Shown: positions 11,556 through 25,942 of the stretch, piece by piece | Position numbering within the stretch: the first letter of the stretch is position 1 | How the letters are laid out: the number at the start of each line of letters is the position of its first letter | NCBI GenBank assembly: GCA_006503535.1 | Contig: QYRS01000010.1 | Span: 806,001 to 870,000 of the forward strand | Length of the DNA stretch: 64,000 nucleotides | Direction of reading: 5' to 3' | Origin: Arthrinium phaeospermum | Taxonomy: Eukaryota; Ascomycota; Sordariomycetes; Amphisphaeriales; Apiosporaceae | The notes under the pieces: model-generated | Seen by the model: only the letters and a program-made list of their open reading frames with translations | Databases searched by the model: none | What the model was told of the DNA's origin: nothing | Made by a program: the position numbers and the translations under genes

Positions 11556-13236
11556 ATGTCGCTCCTTTCTGCATCGTCTCGCAGACCATGGGCAAAACTC
11601 AACCTGGGCCTCCTTGCTCACCGCATGCCGCGAGCCTTCCTCAGTACTGCTCCGAAGACCATCGCGGGCTTCCTGGAATGGAAGCCGACCAACTCCGTCG
11701 ATGAAGTCCAGGTCAATGGATATGTACGATCAGTTCGTGCCCAGAAAAAGACCCATTTTGTCTCTCTAGGTGATGGCTCGTCGATGGATCTCCTGCAAGC
11801 TGTCGTACCTGCGGACAAGGCTGAAGGGTAGGACGGATGAACCTCAGCTCGGCTGTTTGTATATGCGCCTCTGCTGACCTTTGTGTAATACAGTCTGACC
11901 ATTGGCGCAGCTGTTCGACTGCATGGGTCTTGGGCCCCTAGCAGAGGTCAGGGGCAAAGCCATGAGCTCCAGGTCCAGCATGCAGACGTCCTCGGGCCTT
12001 CGGATGCCAAAGTGAGTCTACGCCGGCGGGAGGGGCTCCTTATATATATGCACAGACTAACACCCACGTCAGACGTTCCCCTTGCAGAAGAAATATCAGA
12101 CTCCTGAGTACCTCAGGACCATGCCTCACATACGTCCTCGGATACCCTTCAACTCTGCTCTACTGCGCTTTCGCTCTGAAATCATCACATCCATTACCCA
12201 GTTCTTCAACAGTCGCCAGTTCGTCCAGACACACACGCCAATACTCACTTCAGCGGATTGTGAAGGCGGCGGTGAAGTTTTTGACATTTCTGTCGAGAAC
12301 CAGTCTTCCTCAAGCGACGCTAACAGTAACGCTCACTTCTTTCGGCGGCCCGTATACACGACAGTCTCTGCCCAGCTTCATCTGGAAGCATTGGCCCAAG
12401 CAGTTGGCAATGTGTGGACGCTTTCGCCAACCTTTCGCGCGGAACAAAGTGATACTCCTCGTCATTTGAGTGAGTTCTATATGTTGGAAGCCGAGATGAG
12501 CTTCACCGATCATCTTGCATCCGTTATGGACTTGGTCGAGGATATGCTGAGGCACGTCGGGAATGCCCTTGCGGATTCCAAGGTGGTCCAGGAGCTCTCT
12601 ACACGGACAGCGGAAGGCTCCTCGGACTTAGCTTCTGTCGAGGAGGTTGCGGCGCGCTGGAGAGGCCTACGGTCAAAATCCTGGCCCCGAATTACATACA
12701 CGGAAGCTATCGAGATTCTCAAAAACTCAAATGAACCCTTTTCTCAGAAGCCGCAATGGGGACAGGACCTACAGACCGAGCATGAGAAGTTCCTTGCAGC
12801 TCACGTGGGCAAAGGCGAGGCCCCTGTTTTTGTTACGAATTATCCTCGATCTATCAAAGCTTTCTACATGAAGTCAAACGCCGATAGAGATGATGGATCG
12901 ACGTTAGGGGAGACTGTTGAGTGCTTCGACTTGCTTGTACCTGAGTTTTGCGAAATCGCAGGCGGCTCTATGCGCGAACATCGGCTGCAGAACTTACTCG
13001 ACTCTATGCGGCAACTTGGCATGAGAACATCTCATGACAATGTTGATCCTGATGAGACCAATGCGGTCACTTCAGGGGGCAATCTGGACTGGTATCTGGA
13101 TCTGCGCCAATGGGGGTGCCCACCACACGGCGGTTTCGGAATCGGGTTTGACAGATTGGTTTGCTATCTCTCTGGCGTTCAGACAATTCGGGATACGGCA
13201 GCATTCCCGCGTTGGCATGGCAGATGCGATTGTTAG
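11556..13236 (+). CDS. slm5: Asparaginyl-tRNA synthetase, mitochondrial
   Basis: Class II aminoacyl-tRNA synthetase that charges mitochondrial tRNA-Asn with asparagine, yeast Slm5 / human NARS2 type. Exons are 11556-11827, 11894-12011 and 12073-13236 (517 residues); the 66- and 61-nt introns use gtagga...acag and gtgagt...gtcag and keep frame. The N-terminus (MSLLSASSRRPWAKLNLG) is basic, serine-rich and without acidic residues, as in a mitochondrial presequence. An OB-fold anticodon-binding domain follows (VNGYVRSVRAQKKTHFVSLG). The catalytic domain has PEYLRTMPHIRPR, motif 2 (FRAEQSDTPRHLSEFYMLEA, about residues 251-270) and motif 3 (GGFGIGFDRLVCYLSG, near 483-498). It ends FPRWHGRCDC, the usual terminus of bacterial-type AsnRS. 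The ATG at 11556 was preferred over the in-frame GTG just upstream. Asparaginyl specificity is inferred from overall resemblance; an aspartyl enzyme is less likely. Confidence 0.93.
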
Positions 13237-16200
13237 CGCAGAACATACGCCTCTGGCTCTAATCATCCTCGTTTAACCCTTCTTCTCTGGGACATTGGGG
13301 TGTCTTGTCCTACGTCTACACGACATTGACTCAGGTGAGGCCAATGTCTGCCGAACCTCTCCCCAAAGGGCTTACTTAGGGCTGTCGGAACGGAGGCTGT
13401 CATGGGGGCCGAGACAGGCTCGGAGGTGCTCACTTTGACAGGTCGAACGTGCAGGTTCCCGGTCCGTGCTGCTATCATCAAGGCTCTAAGCAGCACATCG
13501 GACCTCATTGTAAGGTTGTTAGGGAAACCAGTGGGAACCTATGGCCACCGCGTTTCGGAAGCGCAGCCGTTGCGGTGACGTAGAATGCACCTTACCGCGA
13601 CCCTACCTGGAGACTGTATGATATGCTTGTTGGTTTTGTACGAGACTCGCCCGCTCACATCCGAGTTTAATCACAAGTTTCGACCACTCAGGCATGTCGC
13701 AGTTTAGCTTTTATGTGCCACTTGTCACATCTTTGCTCAACGCAGGTGATCTCCCATCATGGCAGCACAGCATTGTGGGCAGACCTTACGCCCGTGGATT
13801 GAAATATGATGTTGTGCTCTGGCAACTCGAGCCGGTTATGGACCAAGAGGCCAGGCATACGAAGACGGCCGTTGTGACGGTGTTTTTGGACTGTCCAGAT
13901 TGGTATGCCGATTAGAGTCATCACGAAGTAGTACTCCCAATGCAACCTGCAAACACTCCTCCACGGAGAGTACTCATATTGGCACACTGCACAACGCTGC
14001 TTCCTCGGCACAGAGGCCGGTGGTCTGCATGGACGACACATGTTTCCCTGCTACGACAGACATTTGTGCTGCTGTCTTTGCCGTTACTCGATCCGACGGG
14101 TGACTGGCGGAGAGCGCGGCAGTCAGGAGATTCATCACGACATGTGAGAGAACACGGCCAACCGACCTCCCTTCGCGAATGATACGGTCCATCAATAGGA
14201 TTGATCTACGGCAGCCAGCCTCTAAATCCGTGTCTAAGAGCCCTGGACGCACATGTACAAGTCGAGTGAGTGGGTTCTGTTAAGGTGTTGATCTTCCCTG
14301 AGTCAATCTGGGTAGCATCCTTACTACTTAACGGACTGTGCATATCCCTCCCCCCTGTATTTCTAAGCTTATGTAAAGGCGTGCCGTTTGACCCGCATAA
14401 TCTATTTATTCCACGGAGCTATTGCCTTATATGTCCTCGGAAAGCGGAGTACTATCTGTGTCATTATGTGAGTGACGCAAAGACGCACAGCACTCCAGGT
14501 TCATGGCCGCCTGTGAGCCAGCCAGCCAACGTCTTGGCAGTTCAATGTACATACACGTACACGTATCGTCGCAGGCATGTATGCACCGATCGCCTGATTG
14601 GCAATTCGACTGCTCGCCCACCGTCTACGGACAGAAGCCCTGGTAACGACAACTGCAGAACAGAGAAAGTAAGAGAGAGAAAGAGAGCAGCAAATAGAGA
14701 GGACTCTTGTCACACAGACATTGCGGACAATACGGTCGTATACACAGGCCACACGGGCACGTTGCCGGTATCAGGCAAGAGCAGTGAGCACGTTTGATGA
14801 CATGTCTCAGATGTCTACGGCGAGCAGCTTGGCTTGGAGACTGCGTGCATGTGGGCCTCTCCTCTTGGGTTCCCTTCCCCCCTCCCCAGCATCGACTCAT
14901 CAACGCGAGGTGATACGAAGTGGACCCTGAAAACTTGACTGAAGCTTGGCGAAGAAGTCCTGGTTCATCGCATTTGGGACTTTACTTTGACGACTCTTTC
15001 TCTCACCCTCTCTCTCTCGCTAGGTATATAGCCGCACACCGACGATGATAAGCTACATTAGATTCCTTCCTAGCCGAGTCACAAGCTACTTACCTATTAT
15101 TTACTCAATCTATCGGACAGACTGAATAAGCTCGTCTTTCAGAAAGCGCCGATTATGGTCCGTCAATACGGCCACGTTTCCCGACGGGCTCACACCAGTA
15201 CCAATTTGCGGAGAGGTGTCTATTTCGAGCCAAGCCAGAGAGTCGTCTCCTCGTAGCCGATTCTGCCGATCGAGCGAAGAAGCTTGACATGAAATGCAAC
15301 CCGATCTTGTCCCCTCGCGCGCGGCCGCGTCACTTGTTAGAATAAGGTGGGCAGGTGTGGTGGAGCCGCCACCCCATCCACAATGTTTCTTTTTATCATT
15401 CTCACTTTCTTCCAGGAAGCTTGGCTTTTGCTTGGCAATATCTGACCCGCTCCAGGGCTCCATATCATGACCCCTGTCAGTGTCCGTCGCTCGCGGCGGT
15501 ACGGCGATGATTGGTAGTGATGCAGGCGTTGGGTCAAGTACCTCTGACACACGATTCCAGACGCATTTTCAGGCCCTACAGTACTGTACCTAGTGCCCCC
15601 TGCTACTGCCCCTGCTCCCCCCCATGGGCCATGTACTTGTATTCGGTGCGAATCATCCCTGACGACGGATAGAGTGACCTGCGCGTAGCGGGGCCCCTGG
15701 AGCTCTTCTGATTTGACTCGGCTATGCCGCCAAATTAAGCTTAAGCTGGCAGGTTTCGCATCTTCGGGAAGTTGGGGGCAGGGAAGACCGGCCAAGTGAG
15801 GGAGGAACGCACCAATGATTTGGCGATGAAATCACATTTTTCGCCTGACTGCCAACCAACTGCATAGGAGACGGAGGAGGTCATGCGGGCGGATCAGCCC
15901 TTCAAGACCGACCACAGTCACAGTATCGCCCACCTTGCTATCCTGAAGCGGGTGAGCACCAGAACTAGGCCTGCGCATATAATTCCTACATACTTGGGTA
16001 TGTCCCTGGTTTGATGGTCTTGTGGCACAGTGGCACCTCAGGTTCTTCCACTCGTATATATGGCATCGTATTGGATGGTTGGATGTCCGCGAGATAGCAC
16101 TCCATGAACCCGAACCTCCTCTGATGCTATTACGTACAGACCCGACCAGTTTAGAAAAAGCCAAGAACCCGCCTAGACCGACCATCTGTGGAAAAAGAGG

Positions 16201-19200
16201 GCTTTGGCAGTTCATGACGCCGGCCACCGTATGTTCCGTTGACGATTGTCCAGCAGTGCAACGCCGAGCATCTGGCCAATGCTTGGTCCTTCTCGTAACT
16301 CGTTGGTCGGTTATTGCAAGGGAAAAAGTCCCCTGTAGCTTTAAAGGTGCGAACTAAAACAGCGCCTCATTCCTACGGATAGTGCCTTTTGGGAAGTAAG
16401 CCCGGCATGGCACAGCGCGCCGATGGGTCCAGACTCCGGGGCTCTTGGGACTGGCGTGGGCTGTGGCGTGTCATCAGCATTGGCAGGTCTTGACAAAATG
16501 CCCATCTTATCAGTTTCTTTTTGTCAAGCCGGCGCAGAAATGACCTGACAGCTGATGCCTTCTCTCCACCCCATTAGCAGCCGTGTGTCGTTGGTGGCGC
16601 CTTGCGCACCCCTTCAGCAGGCTTGCCGATTTTCCGAACGGTTTAGACGGCACCCGTACTCCCTTTTCTTGGGAGGGGGCGGCTTGGGCGCTGGGCGCTG
16701 CGGCCAGGTCTACATAGCAGCCAAGATTTGGAGATCTCAGCCAGCGGCCGTCTTATTCCATGCCGTCAGCGGGCGGGTGGAAATCCGTGTGCACTGACGA
16801 GGTCTCTAAGCCAGAAGGAGCAAATCAGTCAGGTATTGCATATTGCACACACTTGTGATGGTGGTCGCTCAACTATTGCAAGTGATGCCGCTTGGGTCAC
16901 AGCACTGCCGGAGATCACTGCCGTGGACGTCACCATAGGAAAGGCGAGGAGAGGCGACAGAATAAAGTTTGCTTCTTGATGAGCCCTCGACAGTTTAAGT
17001 TGTTACACGACATGGGGCCACAAATTTTAGCATATCTGGAATGGCGGCGAAATATTGTCGCAGGAGATGTCTGTGTCTGAGCGACCCCTCGTCGGTAGAG
17101 AGGAAGGAAGGGCCAAGGGGCGCCATGCGAGAGGGTTGTTCAGCTGCTGTGAGACCTGTTTAGGTAGTCACTCGTTAGGATGTACAACCACCGGAGGAAT
17201 GCGATGCAGGGAGTTGCGCCGGTTCACCTTTTGGACAGCGTTCTTTATCTCGGTGGCCGGTCCGACTCCAGCAGGGCCAGTCAGTCCGCGGGGGATTTGG
17301 ATTGAATTGTTGTAGGTACAAGCGAAGCGAAGTGCGGGGGGGAGCCTGGTTGAGGCCTGGAGCAGTGCTAAGCAGCAGTGCTCGCTAGGGCTATCTGGTT
17401 TAGGTGTCAGCGTCAGCAGGTCCGAGCCATCTAGAAACCCGAGGGACTGGAAAGAACAGGCCAAGCTAAGAGCACGGAAGATGCCCGCCTACCCGCCCAA
17501 CTTTAAGATGATGCAAATGAAACGGAAGGGAAGCTATGTCGATGACTTGTGTGCGTTGTTGGCGCGTTGGCAAACAAACAAACAATTACACAAGCAGTCT
17601 GACAATCGCGAAAAAACAGAGTGTGGCGCACTTAAGCTTCTGTGATCTGAATCATTCTTGTCCATCCCGTCTGTTTGCCTGCTATGTACGACTCGAGCTC
17701 TGCAACGAGCATCGCGAATCACTGTGTTTTGTTTTAGTCCGTCAGACAGTTTTTGGGCATGGTTTATTGGTTTCTATTCGTGCAACCACTTGGTGATTGA
17801 CTGGCTCTCTTGGCCGAAATTGCACGATGCATACAAAGATGGGCTCAATTACGCACGAATATCTCCAGTGGGAAAGTCTTACAAGCCGAGGCCCCTCATC
17901 CTGGTCGAGGCCGTGGTGCAACTGTGATGGACTGACTGGTTGGGTTCCGTTCTCTGTGCCGCGCCGCGCCATGCCATCAAGTTAATGAGCGGTATGCTCA
18001 ACACCGAAGCGGTTGTCTTTCTCCCCCAACCAGGCAACTCCATTCCTGCTCATTCAGGATTCAGCCTCCTTCCCAACCGCAGGTACGTAGCGAAAGGAAA
18101 AGAATGCATTCAACCCTGCGCACGGAGTAGTAATCCTTGGCTTTAGTTAGTCAACTAAGATGACGTGAACGCATGACATCCATCACGAGTCGCTATATGG
18201 TTCGGCCGCGAATTACCTGTCTACTACTACCTCGAATAGACTGCAAGACTGCCTGCCTAAGTTCATCGTACGTTTCACCGCAAGTGAGCGAGGGCGAGTC
18301 GCTTATACGCGATAGTAAAGTATTGACACGAAAGCCCACAGCAGGGCCTAGATTCCCGCTGGAGCCACGCCACTGGCCCGACGCTTGCTTGCTTTAGAGC
18401 ACTTTTCTTCTACAGCGCAGCGTGGGCATCTGAGGCTGAGGATTAAGGGCCGGCCATGGCCGTAGGCTGAAAACAAAAAAAGAACGGGTTTGGGCAATTG
18501 AACAGTAAGGGAGTAAGGGGGAACGCACCCGCGGACGGCGCTATCTTTCTGCATTCAGAAGGTGTTGCTGAAAGCGGCAGGCGTAGGAGTACTATTGTTG
18601 TGGCTAGGAGGTAGGTAGGGTGCGGGCGAAAATCTCGACATGTTATTGGGTTCCGGCCAGACGGTCCAACAAAGCTACTGTCAAATAACAGATAATCTAG
18701 ACAAAGCCAAGGTTCCACCACACCCACTCATGGCATTGCAGCATGTATTGTACTGTTTCTGTTCTGCTGAGGAGGAGAGGGAACTTGACTGAGAAAGCCA
18801 CGGAGCCGCCAGAAACCCCCTTCATTCATTGTGCCTCCCCCTTCGGCCGAGTTCCGTGATACTCAGCGAGAAGTCCGAGTTGAACTATCGGCACGCCGCG
18901 CCCGCTGAGGATCGCAAGCCACAGCGAATCAGAGGGCCGAGGGGCCCGCCGTTAGAGAGCCGGCCAACGTGTGCAGATGACCAATGGTTTCGTCAGCGTG
19001 TTCGCGAGCGCCAAGCGTTGCTTAGTCTTGATGAGGCGTCTTGAGGCGTCTGGCTGCTCGGTGCCGTAGCATACATGAATTGAATTGCCAAGGTGGACAG
19101 ACAATGTTGTTCTGCCTTTTTCTTCTTCTTTCTTCTCCCCCCTCGCCTCCCTCCAATCGGGGGGTAAATTCATATGTGGGAGCCAGGGCCAAAAGGATGC

Positions 19201-22200
19201 CAAGTGCATCTGTAGGGAGAAGCAAGCATCAATGTCCACCTATGCGGGTAATGGGCGCAGGCTGGACGCTTGTGTAACACCCCCGACTCCCCGGTATGTA
19301 GCCAAGTGAGAAAGAAAGAAAAATGCACTAGAGAAGGGCAGGTTAAGACGAGACACCCGTCCGTCACCATTCCGAATTCATTTGACAGGCAGGGGAGAGA
19401 AACTGATTGATGGCATTGCCTGGAGCCCCCCAAGTAAATTTAGGCAGGCAGCAGGTGGTAGACAGGGGCAGTCTACAGCAGATACATGTGTTGCTGACTT
19501 GACAGTCATCGGGCTGACCTGCTGCTCTCTGGCCTCTCATTGGAAATTGTGTACGACAAGGTTTCCACAACAGGAAACATACTGCTGACGGTTAGACGGA
19601 TACCAACCTCACGTCAGATTCTTGTCCTCCCCCTCCTCGCTGGATTGGTTTGGCCAATAAGACTCGGACCTTCGTCGGTATGAGGGGGCCAAGTCCTTTT
19701 AACCGTATTGGTAGCACATACGGCAGTACCATGCAAAACCCGTCATGTGCAGAGTATTATGGCCGAATGCTACGGTAGATTATGGGTAGTAGGCAGCAGA
19801 ATGACGGCGATTCGCATCAATTCGTAGAGTGCTGACTGCAGTGACAAATAGCTTTGTGCTTGGTGGTTTGCCTGGCAGGTAAGCCAAAGTCTCGGCGATA
19901 TTCACCGTCTTTCGTCACCACTTGAGTGAGACTTCTTACAATTACTATGGAAGCACGGGAGGGAGATGGCCGGGGGAAAAACGAGTATTCTAGGGGATGG
20001 AAAGGTAGTGAATACACCGCTGCCAGTTTCGCTGCGAAATTCAGGTCGATGTATACTATTGACGTGCGCATACAGTCAGTCGCTTCCAGTTGATGGCCGG
20101 CGGTACTCCGTACAAGCAATGTACATTGTAACGATAGTCGGCCCATTCGATCCGCGACGAGTTGCAGCCAGCGATGGGGCTAATCCCAACTTGGTACGGT
20201 GGCTGCCAACGCTTAAATGTATGCTTAAACAAGATGGAGGGGGGGAAAAGGAGACGAACAGATTTCCACATGGTGCCAAGACAAAGTGTAAAAAAAACAA
20301 AGTCGATCAGGGTCCCCTGCAACTGTAAGCTTACAGCCTAACCTCGAGCTTAGGGCTAAGACGCCTAGCTCCAGTGCACATCAACCCACGGCTAGGCAGT
20401 ACGGCTAGGGAGCCTGACCTGTAGTAAGTCGCAGGACCACAAGACCTAAACGCGAAGCATTTCGCATTTTGTTTGCCTGGCCGGAACGACTCTGATGATT
20501 GTTTCTTATTGATGGAGCATGGGAATAGGCAAGTCAAGGCAAAACCTCGGCCCTTCTCAAGCAGTCTAATCAATCATGCATCCTGTACAATGCGATGGCT
20601 TTCCATTCATCCCCAAAAGGACGTACATACACGATGAATTGTCTCCGCTTCGTTAGCGCCCGTCGGCCGAGGAGTGACAGATAAGGTCCTTCCCGGGCTA
20701 GGAAAAGCAACTCATTTGACCAGACGAAGACCGAACACGACATAGGTGCTAGGAAAAAGATGCCCAGCAAATCGCATCTCGGGGATCAATCTTTCGCAGA
20801 CAGTCCCTGATCACGCATGTGGGGCTGACGTTGCTTGTTCGCGACGGCGGCGGCGGCGGCACATACGAAACTTGCTTGCCGTCTGGCCTGATGATTGTGG
20901 ATGATGGGCATGAACCCGGATAAGCTTGCTGCCATTCCGTCCTGCAGAGAGATGCTCCGAGTGAGATTGCCGGAGCATCTTCGAGCCCAGGCTAGCAGAC
21001 GAAAAAGCTGGGTCGGTCAGTCAGCCTCTCGAGGGATGTGGTCATCCTATTCCACGCTTGGCCTATCAATAGCCCTGACACAGACGCCGAACCTCCAATT
21101 CGTATGCAAAGAACCAATATGCCAAGGTGACGAGAACATCGCGGTTCGGCACCGAATACTGGACGGAGCTTTTGCCTAAAACATCCAGCCTACGCACGCG
21201 CACATACACCCTGGTGATTAGGTGAGATGCCTATAAGCAGATCAGCCCTGCGATCTACTCTCGTATGTACGTAGCTGTCGGGCACTTCCCGAATCTTTCT
21301 ATCAACGATCTCCCCTCGATAGCAAAAGGGCCCCCCATTCTACTGCCCATCCTGATGCGTTGTCTTTCGCATAACCGTTCCATCCTTGCCTAGGTACCCG
21401 TTGGCCCTCTTACTGCACTGTTGCACTTGCAATGTTTTATGTCATGATGGGTTCGACGGCTCATACCACGTCCATTCCACCAAGCCAAGCAGCTGAGGCC
21501 GCCTGCTATACCCGTTACAAGTGTGAGATCTCTCCATTCTAGAGCAGACTCGCGATGCGCCCCACCCACACAGACTCGGGACTTTCTATACCCAGATACC
21601 GGCATTTGTGTCAGCAGCCACACTGGTTCATTGCTGGCTGGTCACGAGGCCGATGTGCTGAATATGAGGTTATATTGTGTGGATACGCCATCTTAGCATA
21701 TGTGCATTCATCGCAGGCACCTCCGAGGATAGCAGACATTTGCACAAGCCAGGAAAGAAAACCACCGTGCAGTGATACGATAACCTAAAGGGTAGCTTGC
21801 CTACGTAGACTCGGTGCCACGGGAACGGATCTCATTTCGTGCATCGCTGGATTTGAACTTTGTGCAACGCTAGCCCTCTGGTTCTTTTGGCTCAACGAAC
21901 GTAGTTGTCGTTGGCCAATCAGCGCACCCCCCACGTCAACACTAAAGCGATATTGATCGTGAGCTTTTGCTAGTATGTAAGAGAACTCACGGGCCCAAGG
22001 GTGCCAGCCTTAGGTAAGACAACACGCAACGCAGCTCCTCTTATTTAAAGAAATAGGCCTGCGCTATTGATTAGTTGACATGCTGTACTTATCATCGCAT
22101 GACGCTGTGCTAGGCAAGAGGGTGGCCCGACCGAAACGAGTAATGAGCCCGTCAAAAGCGGGTGTAAGACAAGTCATACAACCAACACCAATGTCCCAAA

Positions 22201-22692
22201 ACGGCAGGACTGCACTGACAAGCCGCAACAAGGAGACGGCACATTGTCGGATAACACAGGTTCGCACACCTGAGTAAGTTTGTGGGTGTGCAACAAATAC
22301 GGCGGCTGTTGCTGCTGCTACTTCTGCTGCTTGTATACTTATACCTGCTCTCCCTGGCACCGCACTTAGACGAGAGTTATTAAGGGGGCTCTGGGCGCGA
22401 GGACAGCTTGGGCTGAGGCGGTTTTACGTTATACTGCCTCCCTACCAGGGGAAAAGAAGGTTATTCGGGCTGGAGCTTGGCAAAGACGGCTGCCGCCTGG
22501 ATGCGGTTGGATGCTTACGTCGCTAAATCCTAGATGAGATGGCACACACTACGGGTATCCTCCAAATCGAAACAGCCAGCCCTATCTTACGCGACTCGCA
22601 GTATGACCGCAGCAAGAATAAAAGCGATGTGGTGTCACCTCCCACATCCAATCCTCACGGTCCCATTGAATGGCGAAAACATACTTCTCATT

Positions 22693-22713
22693 CAGCAGCA
22701 GCAGCAGCAGCAG
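22693..22713 (+). repeat. CAG trinucleotide repeat, seven copies
   Basis: Seven uninterrupted CAG units in intergenic DNA. They lie inside a 100-codon open frame that would encode a glutamine run, but nothing else supports a gene there. Confidence 0.8.
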
Positions 22714-23140
22714 CCTCCCATGCGTGTAAATACTGTATACGAAGAGAAGTGGATATACCATATACGGATAATGGCGGGTAATACCATGATGACGAGCCAA
22801 TCGTTGCCAAAGGGTCTCGTCCGCCTAGTCGCCTAGCCCAGAATTCGGAAAAGTACCTACCTGCTTACGTTGTTTGATAGTAATAGTAATAGCAACTCTG
22901 CCCGCATTGGCCTGGAGAGCGAGGGACCGAGGCACAGTAACTTAGCAAGCCGAAAAGTGTTCCAAGGCTTTCGGGCTCGACACCGCCTATCTAGAGGGGG
23001 AGAAGAAGTCAAATTTCAAGGATTGGCAAATGTACCTTAGTGAAGAACCCCTGTGGTTCCCGAAAAGCTGGGTACCCGCCCGTCTTGTCCCGTGTACAGT
23101 ATTGTGTGCGCGCGTGTAATTCAGTCATGCCTGCCTATCA

Positions 23141-23158
23141 GTACGGAGTACTCCGTAC
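23141..23158. repeat. Perfect 18-bp palindrome GTACGGAGTACTCCGTAC
   Basis: The sequence equals its own reverse complement over 18 bp. Half-sites of the same motif occur at 20104-20113, 23249-23258 and about 32818-32828, all intergenic. It could be a dimeric transcription-factor site or a remnant of a dispersed repeat; the sequence alone does not decide. Confidence 0.6.
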
Positions 23159-25322
23159 AGAGGCCACGGTTATCTGGATCAGGAATCCATCCCTCAATTT
23201 TGAGATCGCCACGGAGCTCAGCCTCTGTGAAATACGATGTATGCGGGTGTACGGAGTAGATAGCTAACCTATGTGGTTTTTTTTTTATTCCCAACGGAGC
23301 GAGGGAGTCGTGCTGATACAATGCCAACCCAGCCTAGTTGCTCGTTCTGTGTATGCGTTGTGGTACACGGGGTAAGTGGTTGGCGAACAAGGCTCTTGGC
23401 GCCGAGCTTGGAGGCGGGTTGCCTCGAACGGGCAGAGAACAAGAAGAGGGCGGAAGAACCAAAACAACAAACAAGGCAGCCTGGCCAAGACTCCGGGATG
23501 GATATTGAATCAACCACAGCCAAGCGCATATGACACCTGGGACAAGACTGGGGATCGTACGTTTTGTACATAATGGGGCCCTGCTCCCAGTACTCCCAGG
23601 CACAGCCAAGCAGCGAATGGCTGATACGGCAACTGGAAGAGTACGTGAGGTGGTAGAGACAGGGCGCAGAACCTAGCAGCTGGCCGGATGATGGGTGGTG
23701 GTTATGATAGGCGTTTAATGTAAGTTTTGGGGAATGTTGCTTGGCCTTTAGCTTGGCCTTTGCTTGGTCGCTTGGCCCTGTGCGGGTCTGGGGTGGGGCT
23801 CGCCTGGCGGGGATGGGCTGCCTGCCTTCCCTGCCTTCCCTGCCTGACCCTACGTAAGGAAAAATAGAGTTAAAGTAGTCGAGTTAGGTCGTCTACCTCG
23901 ACTTGGGCGGCGGTTTTACGTGAGTATTATGTACAGCCGCGAGAGGGTACGCAACCACCAAGACCTAGATTGATTGCCTAGCAGGTTAGCATTAGATTGG
24001 GGGTACTGTAGTGCTTTTGTTCTGCGTGGTCCCCCCTTCCTTTCCCTCCCTCTCCGTCCCAGTTGAGTTGACAAGACCCCTGGCCTGTCGTGGTGAAATA
24101 AGCTTGAACTTGCTTTGGGAACTTTATATCCGCATGATCCCCAGCCCGCCCCATGCATGACTGTACATCAATACTATTCGCTTTTATTACCTCCCCATTT
24201 CCACTCTTGACCACTTCATCGCATCGCGCCTACCTTAATAACAACCCTAATTTGACTGATTGAGGAAGCCGGTTTGGTTGATGAGCAAATAAGAACATTA
24301 AAAAAGAAGAGAATCAAAAGCCTTTTTCGCCTTCCACCTTGCCGCAGCAAAACGCAGGGCAGTCAGTCAGTAGCAGGAAGCAGGAGGGAACAATATCTCC
24401 GGAGATCCCTCTTCAGGCCCCAACTATTGTCCAGCGTCCACCTTGTCGATCAAATCAACCAGCAACACGGTTGCGACGGCACTGCAGCCAATACGATAAG
24501 ATTTGAAATTGAGAGCGGCTTGCAAAAACGAGGAGATTTGTCCGCTAGGTCACTAGAAACCAGATCTCGACAGGCGTCCTTTAGATTGACATCAGTTTTG
24601 TGGTTGGATTGCAACCAGCCTTACCACAGTCTCAAAACATACCGTCATAGCAGAGTTTAATCTCGTCTTGGCGTTACGACATTCGCAAATTGAACTTCAC
24701 CCACGCAGCCACCCTGCAAGGAAGGCATCAACTGTTTTTTTTTTCTGGCACGGCAGCAGCCCTATTCCTGCCACCGACCCCTACGCCTACTCGAGTACCG
24801 CGTCGTATCTCATACGACTGCACACAAACACACAGTAAACAATTGCCGGCCACGCAACCATCACGACAGGGCAATCCCCAGAGTTGCTGGTTCCTAGCCT
24901 AGCATCATCCTGTTTCCGGGTACCTGCCCAGCCAAAGACGCAAACCCAAAATCGCCCGCCAGCCCTCAGCTCGCAACATTCTTCACTTTGAAATCGTCGC
25001 CATCACCCCCGCAGCAACACTTCTTGTCCCAGTTGCTTCTCTTGCCCAGCCCAATAGCGCCTTCAGCTGGGCGTTCGTCTGGTCAACTCCCACACGTGTG
25101 CATCCCGACTGGTTCAGGCCCTCTAGACCAGGTCTGGATCTACGCCATCGCGGGTACCATCGTCAGCCTAGGGAGAATCTACCCACAGCCCAAAGGGAAC
25201 CCATAAATTTGACTCGACGCAGATTTCCCAACTTCAGCTAGCGGAAATAGGGTCCGATACACACCAAAGTTCGCCCTCTGGACGCTGGCCCTTTTTTTTT
25301 TTTGGCCTGCCGCCTGCCGCCT

Positions 25323-25354
25323 GCCTCTGAGCCTCTGAGCCTCTGAGCCTCTGC
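25323..25354 (+). repeat. Short tandem repeat GCCTCTGA, four copies
   Basis: Three exact 8-bp units and a fourth ending in C. They are preceded by about three CCGCCTG units and a T11-type run. This is a simple-sequence tract in the presumed leader or promoter of the WOPR gene. Confidence 0.7.
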
Positions 25355-25942
25355 CCACCGCCGTCTGACATAATTGCAAGATACTTCACGGGCACGGCTT
25401 CAAAGCTTGTTGTAAAGCACGGCGAGACTCTAATTGACACAACCCTTGTGCATTAGACTTTCCGCTCGCACCGTCACGGATCGGCTCATTCATGTTAAAT
25501 CTCTTGTCTCATTCCAACTAGAGTTTGGGTCCTCGCAGCGGCAAATACCGACGCAACGCTATTGTTGGTTGTTTTCCCCTAATTGCTGTCAACCTTACAG
25601 GCGAGCCAGGTTCGTTGAATTCATTAGCGGATTGGCGTCACCCATTGGTGTTGCCAACTTAAAAATCCTCGGGTGCCCGCAACAACGCAATCCTCAATTC
25701 TCACGACTGCCTCTTTGCCGCCTGTTGGTTTTGTTCGTGGGTACATTTGCGACCGACCAGATTGTCTGCTCGTCCGCCGACCGACCGACCAGTTACTTAC
25801 TACATCCTACTTCTCCCTCCCTCTCCCTCGCCGTCTCTTATCGGAATCGGGAACTCGCTCTTTCGGGCGTCCCTTGATCCTGCACCTTGCAGGCCCAATC
25901 GAAGCCAACGCTCTCCTGGGACAGGATAGTCCCTCTCAACTA

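Noticed and set aside
14270..14797. 175-codon plus-strand open frame
   Set aside because: Cysteine- and threonine-rich chance-like composition; overlaps several opposing frames; no recognisable family.
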